NCBI RefSeq assembly: GCF_015832195.1
Contig: NC_052016.1
Span: forward strand, 32,137,129 to 32,201,128
Source of the DNA: Motacilla alba alba
Taxonomy: Eukaryota; Chordata; Aves; Passeriformes; Motacillidae
Length of the DNA stretch: 64,000 bases
Direction: 5' to 3'
Shown here: piece by piece, positions 48,922 to 61,169 of the stretch
How the letters are laid out: each line of letters starts with the position of its first letter
Position numbering within the stretch: the stretch's first letter is position 1
Position numbers and translations under genes: made by a program
Notes under the pieces: generated by a model
Seen by the model: the letters and a program-made list of their open reading frames with translations, nothing else
The model's database searches: none
Told to the model about the DNA's origin: nothing

Positions 48922-51900
48922 GGGCTGTGGACCAGAGGATCAGCCTCACAGGGGCCGCAGTGATATTAAACTACAGTGACCTTGTCTTACTACTTTTACC
49001 ACCTACCTCAGAGTTCAGCAATATGTCAGGAGAAGATAGCTCCTCTTACAAATTTCTTTCAGAAGAAGCAATGTTTTTAGGCTTTTTCTCTTCACATACA
49101 GCTAAATATTTCTCGTCAATACCTTAGACCTCTATATATCACACTAGAGTTACCTGCCACAGGTTTGGATTTGTTTCCAAAACTGGATCTTCTAGAAATC
49201 ATACATGAAGAGGTTAAAAACTACTGATACAAACACTAACAGTCTCATTAATTCAAAAAGACATTGGCATATGGTTGTATTCCCAAATATGCTGTGAGTA
49301 AAATTGTCCAGCACTTAAAAGTCACACGTGAGATTTGACTTTTTTAAATTCTTAGCATTAAAATCTAAACCAGCTTTGTCAAAGTACTTTTGGGCCTACC
49401 AGCTGCCAAACTAACACACAAGGACCAAATCTTCAAAGCAGCATTTGGCACAGTGAGCTTTTTCACCAATATATTCCGTTTTCTTGCTGCCTAAAGTGAG
49501 ATACTTTTGAAAATCCGTCCCATGGGTGTTACAATCATTGAATATAAGGCTTCAAACTTCAAACTTCCATGCTGTCTTTATCCTGTGCTGAAGAACTCCT
49601 TTATGTGGAAACCACAGCAAAGTTGTTACAGCAAGGCAATGCTCAACTCTACTTTCTTTCCTTTGTTTAGAGCTCTGTTAAATTTTGCCTTTCTCTAATG
49701 CCTCACTTTTGTCCATCATCAGGTCTTGTGAAAGAAGGCATTTGAAAGACTGACAGGGAAGGTACAGAAGATGCTGTGAGAGAGAGCTCCCAAGAGCTTT
49801 GATCTCAGCTTACCTTCATTCCCACATGCACAATATGCCTTGCAGAGGAGGACATGTTTATGAATAAATAAATAGAGGAAAGGAGGAAGAGTGGAAAAAA
49901 AAGAAATTTTCAAGATATAGCTGATGGAGCTTCTGCTGTTGACATGAAAGCCAGAAGCTTGTTTAAAACCTCATGGTCAGAAATAGAATGGGGAGAAGGT
50001 ACAACTCCTTGAGAAAGGGGAAAGAATAATTCCCACAGCTAGATCTTCTTGCCATCCTACTAATCATACTTATATCTGGCACTCTTTTTCCTCTGAGACC
50101 CTTGCAGGGCTTTGTTTTGCAAGGCAATTCAGCATGTGCTGAACAGCATGCAGTGTTTTTATCAAAGGAAGTAAGCACTGTGGAACTAAAATTCTTAACT
50201 TTGCAGAGGAGAAATGTTGTGATGCGTGTTTTTACACACAGGGAGCCAGTGGAAATGGAAAGAAATAGGTTGTGCAAATTCATACAATGAAACTATTTTA
50301 TTTTCAAAACCAAAACATAACAGACCTGACCTGTCTCATAAAAAACTTGGTTTGGTGTGTACCAGTTGCATGAGGATTGCAAGAGAGGGGTAGTGATGAC
50401 TGCAAAATAGCCTTCATAAACCCAGATGTCACCTCCAGTCACAACTATCTTAGCAGTACTGCAAGAGACCATGCTTTTCTCTCTAATTGGGGTCTGCCCA
50501 GGGATATACAACCACAGCAGAGAGGTCTGGCTGAAGCACAAGCTCCTCCCCATAGTTTGAAGGCAACTAGCTTGGGTCATTTGGGTCTGTGCTCTGGAGC
50601 CTAAATTCCAGCCTGGCTACTGACTGAAGGACAGGCATAACTACAGGGACTGCTCCGACAGCCTCTGCACCTCTTCACCTGCAGTCTTCTGGCACTGGCA
50701 AAACAAGCTGCACAAATTGGCTGGAACACAGAACATAAACCCTTTTAATTTCTTAGTGAAGACAGTGTTCCTTAATCCTACTGGAAGCATTTACCAAGGG
50801 ATATCTTATCTGGATCCACTGACATTCCTGCCTCTTCTCCCAAGAGCCTGCTGTGAAAGGAAACCTCTCCCCCATGCACAGCTTATCTGCAGTATAGATA
50901 AACCATTTCCCCATGGTGCTCCCTTCTGTACAGCTGTCTTACTGAGAGTTTCTTACACAGCAGGGTCTAAGGCTGTGCACTCAGACTTTGGCTGGTCTAA
51001 GGCTGGGTTCCTATTTCTGTTCTTCTGACAGGTCATTTGCTCTAAATAATTTCCAGAATTCTGTACTGTACTGCATGGAGAGATGCCAAACTGTGGCTTG
51101 AGCTGGCATAAATCAAGGGCCAACAAGGCACCATTGCAGTAAATGGGGAAGCCTAGATTTACACTGAATAAGGATCAATCCTGCTTCCTTCTACCAGACT
51201 CTAAGTGAATTCATTAAATACAGCACTTCAGTCTGCTCAGCTAAAAGTAGCTCCAGCTGGCAGGAGGTTTCACATCCAGGGACTCTTTTAAAGGTAAGGA
51301 TTTGCAGGCTGCCCTGAGTTTACACTTGGCTAAAGGTAGGCTCTCATCAGCCATGCAGAGGGGATGACATCATGCCCACCTGGTGTTTATCTGTGCATAC
51401 CCAAGGTCTTTACACAGCATGACACTAACACAGGACCTCACAGCCTTAGGGAGAAGACCTAGCCTCAAACCTTGTCATGAAGAGGCTCAATTCAAAGTGC
51501 TACAGGGCAGCAGAAGAGAGGTCCTGCAGTATCTCTACCACACTGAAGGGCTTGTTTTTTTCCTTTAATTCTTTTAAGTTTTCACTGGGGGATGTGGGAT
51601 GTGTGTCTGCACTGAATTTGAATCTGCAGTAGGGCAAGCAACAGCACTGGGACAGGAAGAACAGCTTGGGATTTTTGAGACAAGAGTAAAATGGTAGGTA
51701 ATTTTGACATTAAACCCTAAATGAAGGGATATTAAAGTTATTCTCATGTTCAAAAAAAACCCCCAAGATGTGCTGTGATGGTCTGGCCTGCTCTCAGGTA
51801 TTGTACAGAACCCATGATTCCTGCAGATTAATCTCTTATCCACTCACTAAAACAGATGGTGTTGCAGGCTCTTTGCAGACTCTGACAAATAAGACTGCAT

Positions 51901-53559
51901 TTGGAACACTGTTCATATATGCACACTTGCCGTACAACCCTCAGGACAAGATACACTGGCTTGAGACCTAAGTTCACATCCAAAGAACAGTCCGCAGTAA
52001 AGAATAGGTCCAAGTCTCTTTCAGCATTGCTGTTGAGGTCTCTAATATGTACAGTCACACACAAAACATCTTCCAAAAGAGAGATATAAAAGTCAAATCA
52101 AAAACCTTTGTATGAGATCCCAGTCAAGTTCTCTTTCTTTGCCAGGACCAGGGTGTACATTGTTTTCCCTCTAAGAAATAGTTCTGCCCACTGAACAGCA
52201 ATGATACAATGATATTAAAATAACCTGGAAAATAAGAGAGCCCTAACAAAAATGGACCTGACACCAACTCCTCTCTGATTTCATACTTACTGTTTCTTCC
52301 TTAGGCTGAGAAAAGAGGGTTGGTCCTTGACAGCCAAAGAGAAGCAGGAAGAGAACCCAAAATTACTTGTTTATGCTAGATTATTACCAGTGTTCTCCCA
52401 ACCTTGTGTGTGTGTGTGATCAGACGGTACTCGGAAAGACAAGTGAGGTTAACCGAGCTACATGCATTGCTCCCACTAGAGCAGTATAAAACAGTGATAA
52501 ACCACAACTGGAACCACTCTGCACTAAGTATCTGGCCAGAGGTGAAGCATGAGGTTACAGCAGCAGCTCCACTCCCCTGTCCCCTCTGCCTGATGGATCC
52601 TTGGTAATAAACCAGCCTTCAGGCTTTTCTGTCTTAAACTGAAGCTGCTGGGATTCAGGGGAGATAAAGATTTCAACTACCTTTCACAAGAAAGTCCCTG
52701 TTGTTATAAAAGTAGACATGTAATGGTCTTTCCCTGTCCCTGAAAGTAGTGTGGCACTGCAGGAAAGTGCAGCCCTTTTAGCTTTCTTCTTTATTTAACT
52801 AGAGTTGTTAAAATAAACTGATTTCCCAGCCAATTAATTATCAAATATCCATAACAGCTTTCAAGCCCTGCCATTACTCATTCTCAGAGGCCCCCATAGG
52901 CAGTGCAAAGCTACACTCTCCTTACCTGAGTAACCACTGCTCCTCCACGTCTGCTCCCTTTCCCTAAGCTGATAGCAGCACAGGGGCTGGCAAAACCCTG
53001 GAGGAGAGCTGTAAACATCCCCTTCTCCACTTTAACAGCAACTCCAGCCATGCATGTGCCAGGAGCCAGGAAGCTTTACCATGCCCCTTGACCATGACTC
53101 AGTTCCCAGCTGTCAGCCACCCATACACACCCCAGCCCCGCTGCAGGAGCAGACTCGCCCTGTCAAGACCCCTGATGCTGCCAGTGAGATCGGCAGGCAC
53201 CCGACAGCAGATGCTGCCAGCTGAGCTGAACTGTGGATGCCAAGTAGCACGAGCTCAGCCCAGCATGGGGTATAAGCTTCAGTTTGAAGCATGTGCCAGG
53301 AACCAGCTTCTCATCCAGATGTTGATAGGGACAGCTCCTGCCATAGCCGTGTTATTTTCTGAAAAACCAGTCTGTACCTCTGGTTACTGGAAAGTTGTGC
53401 TTACCATAGGTACATTAGCAACTGACTTACCATCTATTTTATAAGCATTAAATGACACTCAGATGTGGTTTCAATTAGGAGATTTCAAATGAGATCGAAG
53501 ATAATGCATCCCACAATTACTCACCCTTCTCCTTTCTAGAAACTCAAGCAGAATCATTT

Positions 53560-53640
53560 CCAGGCCAAAATGTGGTCTCTCTTGATTGATGACGCTAATA
53601 AAATGGCTTTATTGTGATATAAATAGCCTTAAAAATGTCC
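53560..53640. promoter_or_regulatory. Candidate homeodomain-type site cluster
   Basis: TTGATTGATGACG (53582-53594) matches the composite PBX/HOX core TGATTGAT next to TGACG. It is followed by CTAATAAAATGG and TTTATTGTGATATAAATAG. The dense AT-rich motifs suggest a possible conserved non-coding element, which cannot be tested here. Confidence 0.2.
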
Positions 53641-54939
53641 TGGAGAGTCAATATCAATGGTTGATGGCCTTATGCAAGCAAGGTCCTTATCTTACAATGT
53701 GCTAAAGCTTAACGACTTATGCTTCTGAGAAGTCTGACATTGGATTTGGGTGCTTGTTTGGGGAACTACAGAAGGGTAGCTCCCAAATTAGACATGCAAA
53801 GTGAGAACTGTTTAAACACCTTTCCTCTTCCTTGCGCTCCCTATTAATAATCTCTTCGCTTCCTAGCTTTCCTGGTGCCAGTTCAAACACAAACACCGGC
53901 TGAGCCCAGCAGGAGGCATGGGAACACTGTGCTCCAGCGCCTCTTTGCTGGAAGGTTACCAGCCACTGCTACAGTAATTGGAAAACCTGAAACTTCTTCC
54001 AAATTGTGCACGAGCTGAGATTCTCACAGCCCCTCCTGCAGAGGCGTGTGGCCATTTCTCGAACAAAGAGCCTACACTGACTTGCTCTGAAGCACATCCA
54101 TGATATGTTTTTGTTACTCCCTTGTTAGGAGAGGCCAACCCTGCCACGCAGCTGGGAATGAAGCACTCAGTGCTTCAGGCTGCACTGGAAGCTTGGGCGT
54201 TCTAGAAAGTTTAAGTAATTTTTTTGAAATTAGTGCCCTCCAGGCAGTAGCTCACTCCAGGAGGCCAAATGCAGAGCCTGCTTCAGAGGATGAGGGAGAA
54301 GATCTTTGGGAATTCAGAAGAGCATTGCCCAGAGTGTTCCTCCTTTTTCTGAATAGCAGTGAACCTCACTCTTCATGAAGGGAAAACACTTGTTTCAAGG
54401 GCTTATTTGAAAGTGGAATCCCCTGAAAACATGCAGTTTTCTATCAAGATTGTATCTTCTGCATGCAGCAGTATGAGATACCACTGACCATGCTTTCCAG
54501 TAGTGCCGCCCTGGCTCAGATCCGGCAGCAGGCTGGGTGCTAAAGAGCTTCGCTGGGAGTGACAGAAGCATATACACCTGTCAGAAAATGCTGATATCAT
54601 AGCAACTGTGACAGTGATGTGATCAGGACCTGACAGACAGTCAAAAAAGAGAGGGAAGGATGCATGAGAAAGGGTGACTGAGAAACTTTCAGGGAGAGCA
54701 GTCAGAGTCTGTGCGCAAGAGGCGGTGAGTAAGTGACGCTTGATGCTTGTCTGTGCATGGCAGATGGGATGAGGACTCTGGGGACATGTTCTCCCCTCCA
54801 CCTGAGCAGTGCTTTGTGTCTCTGAAGAGTGAAGGGACTGCACAATTTCCCAGCCCTGCTCCCCTCTCTCCCCATCTCTGCCATAGCTACATCCAGTCTC
54901 ATATACTTGAGAGCAATTTTCCCTGCAATAATAAAGCCT

Positions 54940-55170
54940 TTGCAAGCGTGTGGGTAGCTGTGCATGTGTGCTTATGTCGCCTGTGGGAGTGCGCATGTGC
55001 CAGGCTCTGCTGAGATGAGAAGGTGGTTTTGTGTACGCGACAGAGCAGGAGTGAGGATGAGACTATCAAACGTGTGTGCGAGGATATGAGAGAGAGTGCG
55101 CTTCTCAAAAAATCAGACATCGAGTGAAAATGAGAAGGTGCTCGTATTAGACGGTGTGCATGTCAGCAAG
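54940..55170. promoter_or_regulatory. CpG/GT-rich block of unknown role
   Basis: About 230 bp is rich in TGTG/GTGCG steps and has around ten CpGs (GTGCGCATGTG, TGTACGCGAC, GTGTGTGCGAGG, GAGTGCGCTTC, GACATCGAG, GACGGTGTG) in an otherwise CpG-poor region. It may be a decayed (TG)n tract, or a short regulatory element. No TATA box or initiator can be argued convincingly. Confidence 0.2.
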
Positions 55171-56609
55171 GAAGAAAGAGGTCTTATTCACAGCCTTTCT
55201 GCATGTGTTTGATGAGTATCACAAGTTTTAACCAAGAAAAATATGTATGTATTCAAATCAAACACAAAACACTCCTTTTGCCTGGAGCGCTCCTGCCTTA
55301 CTTGTTTGTTCTGTTGCAAGCTGCTTGTTAGAGGAATGCAGGAAACAAGAAGATGGGGAAAAAACCCAGGTTGACATATTTAAACACTGCCATCTACTGC
55401 GGCAGTAACAAAGCAAGGAGAAAAACAGGTGGGATAGTTGGAGAGCTGTTGCCATGATGCTGGAATGAGAGATGCCTGTGAGAGTTTCTGAACACCATCC
55501 CTCAAGTGGATTATGATCAATTTTACTGTACACATAGTGTGTTGGCTCTGCAGCTAGCTACAAGAGAGCAGACTTAAAAGCTTATTGCTTACAGCCATTT
55601 TGCAATAAAGAGTCAAAAGACAATGCAAGGAGTGCTGGTGTTCTGTCTCAATCCCCTGCAAAGATTTCTACATTGAGTCTGGACACCGCTTGTCAAAATT
55701 GGAATGGAGGGACTAAATTTGTGGACAGGAGGAAAAAAGTAACAACACATTCAGTCCCAAACCTACTGGGAAAGGACTAAAGGCCTTTCTAGAACTGCAG
55801 GTCAGATAAACATGAATTCAGAGACAAGGATGCATTTGAAATTATTTTTCCCCGTTCTGTTGCACTTTGGTTTTGCTGGTAAATTTAAACACCTTTATAA
55901 GTTTAAGGCTCTTCAACATTACCATAATCCACAGGCCTATGCTGCCCACAGGCAAAATTCACCAATACCCATGTCCAGTCAGACTTGCTAAGTCAATTAC
56001 AATGCCACAGGCAATGCAGGGGAAGACAGGAGCATGCCAAGAACTGACTGTAAGAGTGGCAAAACCACTGAACCAATGACATTGTGTTGAAGAGATCCAG
56101 GAGAAGGGTCAGAAGTGCAGATGAAGCTCTATCCCAAGGCAATTCACCCAAGCTTCACCCAGATCATGGGAAGATTCCTCCAAGATAAAGGCAGCTGTAG
56201 GCTTTCTGTCCCATCCTCACCTATTTAAAATCAGAGTGAACAGCGCTGATTTATAGCTAAAAAACAGAACTCTCATTACACCAAAGGAAGGCAACCAAGT
56301 ACCTTGTCTTTGGGGCTACAGAACTGGTGCAGGAAAACAAAAAATGTCACACTAGGGTGCTTGAGCTTGGGTGCAGCTCTTTCACCATCAGCCCCCCACG
56401 ATCTGACCAAACAAACCTTTATTTGGCTATGGAGACCAAAGCAACCTAGGTCAGGCTGGCTCCTGCTTTGGGCAGGCTTTGTGCTATGCAGAGTGGGTCC
56501 TTCCTGATGGGAGTCCCTGGGGTGCTAATACATCCTCAGTAACAGTTACTGGTGTTCCAAAAATTACCCAGGAACTTGACAAGTCCTTCTGCAGTGTTTG
56601 ACACTCTGA

Positions 56610-56800
56610 CCTCAGGAGGTAGTGTGGATTTCACAGACTGACTACCTGCTGTGTGAAAAAGTGTCTCCTTTCATGTGATCTAAATTAAGCTACCATTAGC
56701 ATCTCCAAGTGACCTCTTGTTCTAGTATTACAGGAGGACAGAAAAAGGAGGGACTGATCACTTTTCACCACACACTTCATTACTGTAAATAACTCAATTA
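56610..56800 (-). mobile_element. Ancient CR1/L3-like fragment
   Basis: In antisense it reads 'tgtggatttcacagactgac', 'gctgtgtgaaaaagtgtctc', 'caagtgacctcttgttctag' and 'attacaggaggacag'. This is the order found in the conserved stretch of old amniote CR1/L3 repeats that runs from the glycine-poor linker toward the 3' end. The boundaries are approximate. Confidence 0.65.
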
Positions 56801-57799
56801 TAAGCCTTTAGTGTGTCTCTTCAGGGAGGCTGTGGATGGCAGGTGCTTGCCATCTCCCATTGGAGCGGGCCAAGATTGAGTGAAGCCAGCCTGAGCTCAG
56901 GGACAGTAGACGGCACGATGGCAAGAAGGAAGATTGGAGAGCTACTGGGAGGGAGAAATGGCATTTTTGCAAGCTTGCTGCGCTGAAAAAGAAAACCTTG
57001 TTCAGTCCAACTGACTGCCTCCTTGTAGGTAAATCTCACAAGATTACTAACCATGCTTCATGGCCCTCTGGTAATTCTACAGACTTTCATAAATGAGGGC
57101 GTAGCCAGTGTTCAAGATAATGTCATTTTTTATAACATATTCCCTATTGTTTCCCTGTCCCTTAAAGGCAACCAAGCATCTTCCACGTTTTTGGAATTGA
57201 CGCAACCCACTGAAGAAGCTTTTATTGAGTTACTCACCGTGACTCCCAATCTCTTCCCTCCAAGGAGCCTGGGAGCTCAGCGCTCATCACTGTACAGATG
57301 AAGTGGAGACTATTTTTGCAGTCTGCATTACCATACACTCATCCATGTTCATCCGTCATCCTGCTGCTCTGTCCCCGTGGCACCTTTAAACCCTGCTGGC
57401 TCACGGAGATGGCAGCCCATGCTTGCTTTTGGCTGGTAAGATGGTGAGGGGCACTGGGAGAAGACCCAGCTTCTGGTAGGACACTCCAGAGCAGCCAGGC
57501 CAAGCCCTGGGAGTGGGTCCCATTGGATCTCCACAGCTCAGGCACCAAGCCAGCAGAGGATGCAATGTAACATCTCCTGTGGCTTTTGGCATCTCTGCTG
57601 CATTTCTCACCAACCAAACAAGGAGTCGTCATCAAAGCACCAACACGCCAGCCATGGCACACAGGGCAGACTAAACAACTCTCTAGTGTGTACTGACTCC
57701 CACTATTAACTTGTCTCCATGCAAAAGAGAAACTATTCTTTACTAATTAACAATCCACTGGGTTTTAAACTGTGACAAGACCTTGCCCCTTTGCTCATG

Positions 57800-58110
57800 G
57801 CTATTTATTTCCCTTCATATTTTTTTTGTGAAAGGCCTTATCAAAGGCTTTATGAAAATCAAAGTACATTATGTCTGCTGGGGATCACCTTTATCTTATT
57901 TTATTAAACTTAAAAAAAAACAAACCCAAAACAACAAAACCTACTTGCAGCTCAAAAAGGCACAATTTTCTTTTCCAGAAGCCATACTGGATTGACCCTG
58001 TCATGTTATACTTAGCTGAACATTGTACTAGTCTGTCTTTAATTAGCTTCACAATCAGTTTGTCTGGAACTGAAAGAAAGCTCATAGATCTGTAATTCCC
58101 TGGATGTCTT
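57800..58110 (-). mobile_element. Ancient CR1 reverse-transcriptase fragment
   Basis: The minus-strand translation gives HPGNYRSMSFLSVPDKLIVK, then QYGFWKRKLCLFEL, matching the CR1 reverse-transcriptase segment whose family pattern is Asn-Tyr-Arg-Pro-(Ile/Val)-Ser-Leu, followed by a Gln-His-Gly-Phe motif. Further along (about 57870-57830), in another frame, it gives MYFDFHKAFD, the Tyr-Leu-Asp-Phe...Lys-Ala-Phe-Asp motif of the catalytic palm. An A/C-rich low-complexity tract (57912-57940) interrupts it. It is frameshifted and inactive. Confidence 0.82.
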
Positions 58111-58119
58111 TTGATTATT

Positions 58120-58340
58120 AAAAAAATAATAATAGTACTTAGCATGCCTGGAGCACTCCCTCTCTGAGGATCTCATAGCACTCCACACCAGGGTGGAGGC
58201 AAAGTAGGCTGGAGACAGCCTTTCAGCACCTTCACCTTGCAAGGGGGAAGGAGAAAAGGGAGAACAACTTGCCCATGAAGTCCACACCACAGCTGGATAT
58301 GGAGCTGCCACCCTGTTCCTGACCCTCTCAACTGTCATTA
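58120..58340 (-). mobile_element. Possible ancient amniote SINE remnant
   Basis: 'aataataatagtacttagca' is followed by 'gaggatctcatagcactcca', 'gagaacaacttgcccatgaa', 'cacagctggatatggagctg' and 'tgttcctgaccctc'. This order matches an ancient MIR-like repeat family (a 'gatctcaaagcactttac' block, then 'gacttgcccaaggtcacaca', then 'agagctgggat'). It sits next to the old CR1 reverse-transcriptase fragment. The attribution, and the strand in particular, is tentative. Confidence 0.4.
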
Positions 58341-58964
58341 AAATCACTTGCTTGATTCTCAGGGGTAAGGAAGGGGTGGTGTTTGCCCATCTGCATCATC
58401 TCGCCTGAGCACAGAGAGATTTCAGCATTTTTCCCCCAAATCCGACCCTGCAATATTAGCAACTCTGCATTCATTAGAGAGATGCTGTTCATAAGGATCC
58501 GTCAGACACTGCTGTCAGTATATTTCATGCATTATTTACTTCAGAGCCTTGAGACTAATGCTACCTCAGTCCCAGTGATTTACTGTATTTGAGTTTCTCA
58601 AGCTGATCCATAAGTTTGTGTAATAATAACAATGGCAAAATACTCTGTATGCATGTATCACACTAGTCAGCAAAAACCCACACAGAGATGAGCATACGAT
58701 GCCAGAAGAGAGGGTGCTCCGAGGTACCAGACCATCAGCCATTTGAAGGTACAGTTCCCTCCTCACAGGGATGCGACTTCCACACCCCAGTTTTAGAATA
58801 CTTTGTCTCAAGTCCAGTACATGTGAACCCTTCAAAGTCAAAGTCCATATCCAGGGGCTTTCCCCCTTTCCAGGGAAAGTTCAGCAATCCCTGCACAGCA
58901 TCCCCTGGCAAGGACAGACCTACTCAGGCAGAGGAACCTCATTAGCCTGTCCCAGCCCACAGAT

Positions 58965-59014
58965 GGGGCCCCTCTGAATTAAAAATCTGGGGCCCCTTCG
59001 TGAATTAAAAATCC
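58965..59014. repeat. Short direct repeat, 24-27 bp unit
   Basis: GGGGCCCCTCTGAATTAAAA and GGGGCCCCTTCGTGAATTAA start 24 bp apart, and both run into AAAAATC. It is an imperfect two-copy tandem duplication with a small insertion in copy 2. Confidence 0.85.
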
Positions 59015-60239
59015 CAGAAGGATGCTCAGCACCTGGGATGGGGGCCACGCAAACAAATCAGCACAAGCCAGAGATTCAGCTTGCTGGCTTTGGCTCAGCT
59101 CCTTAATTGCATTCCCCACCTGTGGCTCCCCTCATCCTGCTCCTGGCATTGCATAGTCACAGTGCCCTGGTCATTCCTCTCACTCCCCTCAGCTTCCTTC
59201 TCATTTACACCTTGCCTACTGTTTCATTTGACTCCTGGCTGTTTGGCTGTTCATTAAAAGGTGCTTGATGAACCCTAATAAATGCCCACTCTCTGCTGTG
59301 CAGCTGCAGATCCTTTCTGTCCCCTTTCCACACCTCCTACACCCTCCTTGCACACCAAGGCAGTGATGACCTCCAAGCCATGTCCAGTGCTTTTAAGGAT
59401 TGTTTTTCTCATTTGTTTGCTTTAATTTATTTTGCCTTTCAGCCTTGCATTTGCTGTCATCCTTCTCCTCAAGCTTTCCTGCTGCCCTGTTTGAGGCTCA
59501 CCTACCCTGCACATGCCATGTAGGGGGCACACTTAACGAGGAGCCAACCCCCCAGCCCTTGCTGACAAGATGCTGACAAGTCCTCAGCACTCACACCTCA
59601 GAGATGTGCTGCTACTGCCCACGCACCCACTTGCTCCCTGATGTCTCCCCTGACATGGCTGCAGCCTTGAGAAAGGGAGTGCTGTGTCCTGGCAGGCTCT
59701 TAACATGCTGCAGGCCCTATAATAATGATAATAGTAATGAAACCCACTGAGAGATGTCCGCTTGCCAAGACACGGCTCTAGAGTGGAGGCCAATTCTTAC
59801 CACTGTGCTGACACAAAATCACTGAGATCAATGAAAACATCAACTAAGTGCTGCAAAGGACAGTCTTCTCCTTTGCCTTTCACATTTCACCCCTGCAAAA
59901 ACAGTTTCTTTCTAGGAGTGGAGGGTAACCCTTCCTGGTGGTTTGACAGCTTTGGCCTGATCTGAGCTGGGGCAACATGCCCTCATGCTGCCAGGATGAG
60001 ATCTCTCCAGGACAGAGAGGTCTACAGAGCTGCATGGCTGCCTTTGAGAGGCACCAGCCTTAGCATGAGGCACTGAAGCAGGGGGCAGGCTTCTCCTGGT
60101 GCTGCCAAGGGTGTGGACACCACACACCAGCAATGGCAGGGGCTGTAAGAGACCACACAGGGACTGGAAAGATGGGGGATGCCATTCAGGACTTTGTGTG
60201 TGCCCTGTGTCTTGTACACACATGTGCTCACAGGAGCCT

Positions 60240-60530
60240 AGCTGGCTGTTCTCTGCCAGGAGAGATACCCCAGGAGTCCCACCTGGAGAGTAAGTACTGC
60301 TGAACACTGCCCTAAATCAGGAGTTACGTCTTCCCACATAGGCACCAAGACAAGCTGCTCGAAAAAGCCATCATTTATGGTGTCGATAAATCTCCTCTCC
60401 AAATCATGCCCAGATGTGCACTTTAGGGCCCAGTCACCTTGCCTTTTTATTCTTGCCTGCAAAGACTCTGCTCTCCTACAGTACTCTCTGCCTAATAATT
60501 CATGCCAAAATACATTAAAATAACCCATTA
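60240..60530 (-). mobile_element. Possible decayed CR1 endonuclease-domain segment
   Basis: A 96-codon minus-strand frame begins MGYFNVFWHE and later reads RRFIDTINDGFFEQLVLVP and VGLLG. This resembles, in order, the Met-Gly-Asp-Phe-Asn motif, the Phe-Leu-x-x-Ile-x-Asp-Asn-Phe-Leu helix and the Glu-Gly-Leu-Val-Gly end of the CR1 endonuclease region. The middle does not fit well, so it may be chance. It lies 2.1 kb upstream, in minus orientation, of the reverse-transcriptase fragment at 57.8-58.1 kb. Confidence 0.45.
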
Positions 60531-61169
60531 TTGTTATTAATTACTATTATTACATTGGCAGATTTTACTGCTTCCTTAATCTCTCAAACAGCTGAAACCC
60601 TCTGCTCACTGAGGAGGGAACTGAGTGGGTTGGGGTCCTGCCCTCCTGGGCAGCTCTCAGCCTTGGAATGTGCCATGCACTGACTCACACAACCCCTCCA
60701 AAGAGCAGGGTTGAAAATGGCTGGCAAACCTCCACCCCAGACATTTTTTGTGACACAAGTACTCAGTACTAGCACTTTCTGGGTACAAAAAGCCAGGTGA
60801 AGGGAGGGAGAGAAAAGCAAGCTCCCCAGCTTATGTGCAGGATAGATAATATCATAACAAAGTGAGCTGGGCAGCCCATGGCATGTTCACCATGTTTTCC
60901 TAATACTCAGCAAACACAGTTCTACTCTCAGCACTGAAACTGCATGAAATCTCAACTCAAGCAGGTCAAAACATCCCAATGTCTCAATTTTACCCTGCCC
61001 TTTCTAAGTTGTGTCTATTTAATTTGCATCCTCTTCAAGACATAAGGATTATCATACATTTTGGTACCTCACAGGCTGGATAGGACATCTTGCTTTCCAC
61101 ATTGAAAATCACAATAACAGAAGTATCCTAAAGTTCTCTCTTTCTTCTGCGCAATCAGAAAGAAGGGTG

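Larger units (their letters stand above)
48922..56609. other. Intronic DNA, nothing further recognised
   Basis: A 7.7-kb stretch with no identifiable transposon. It includes the longest open frame of the window (54403-54996, minus, 197 codons), which overlaps the left edge of the CpG/GT-rich block and has no recognisable domain. The TGATTGAT motif cluster at 53.6 kb is listed separately. Confidence 0.6.
58341..61169. other. Intronic DNA, nothing further recognised apart from the possible CR1 piece at 60.2-60.5 kb
   Basis: 58.39-58.60 kb is AT-moderate, with motifs such as GCATTCATTAGAGAG, and could be a conserved element. 60.51-60.56 kb is a TAAT/ATTATT-rich patch. No exon or RNA gene is supported. 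Confidence 0.55.

Noticed and set aside
48564..49127. 187-codon open frame, plus strand
   Set aside because: Its first half is an old CR1 fragment read in a random frame, and the second half runs through a poly(A) tract.
54403..54996. 197-codon open frame, minus strand, as a gene
   Set aside because: It has no recognisable domain, signal or splice partner. A frame of this length is expected by chance somewhere in 64 kb of six-frame sequence with GC-richer patches.
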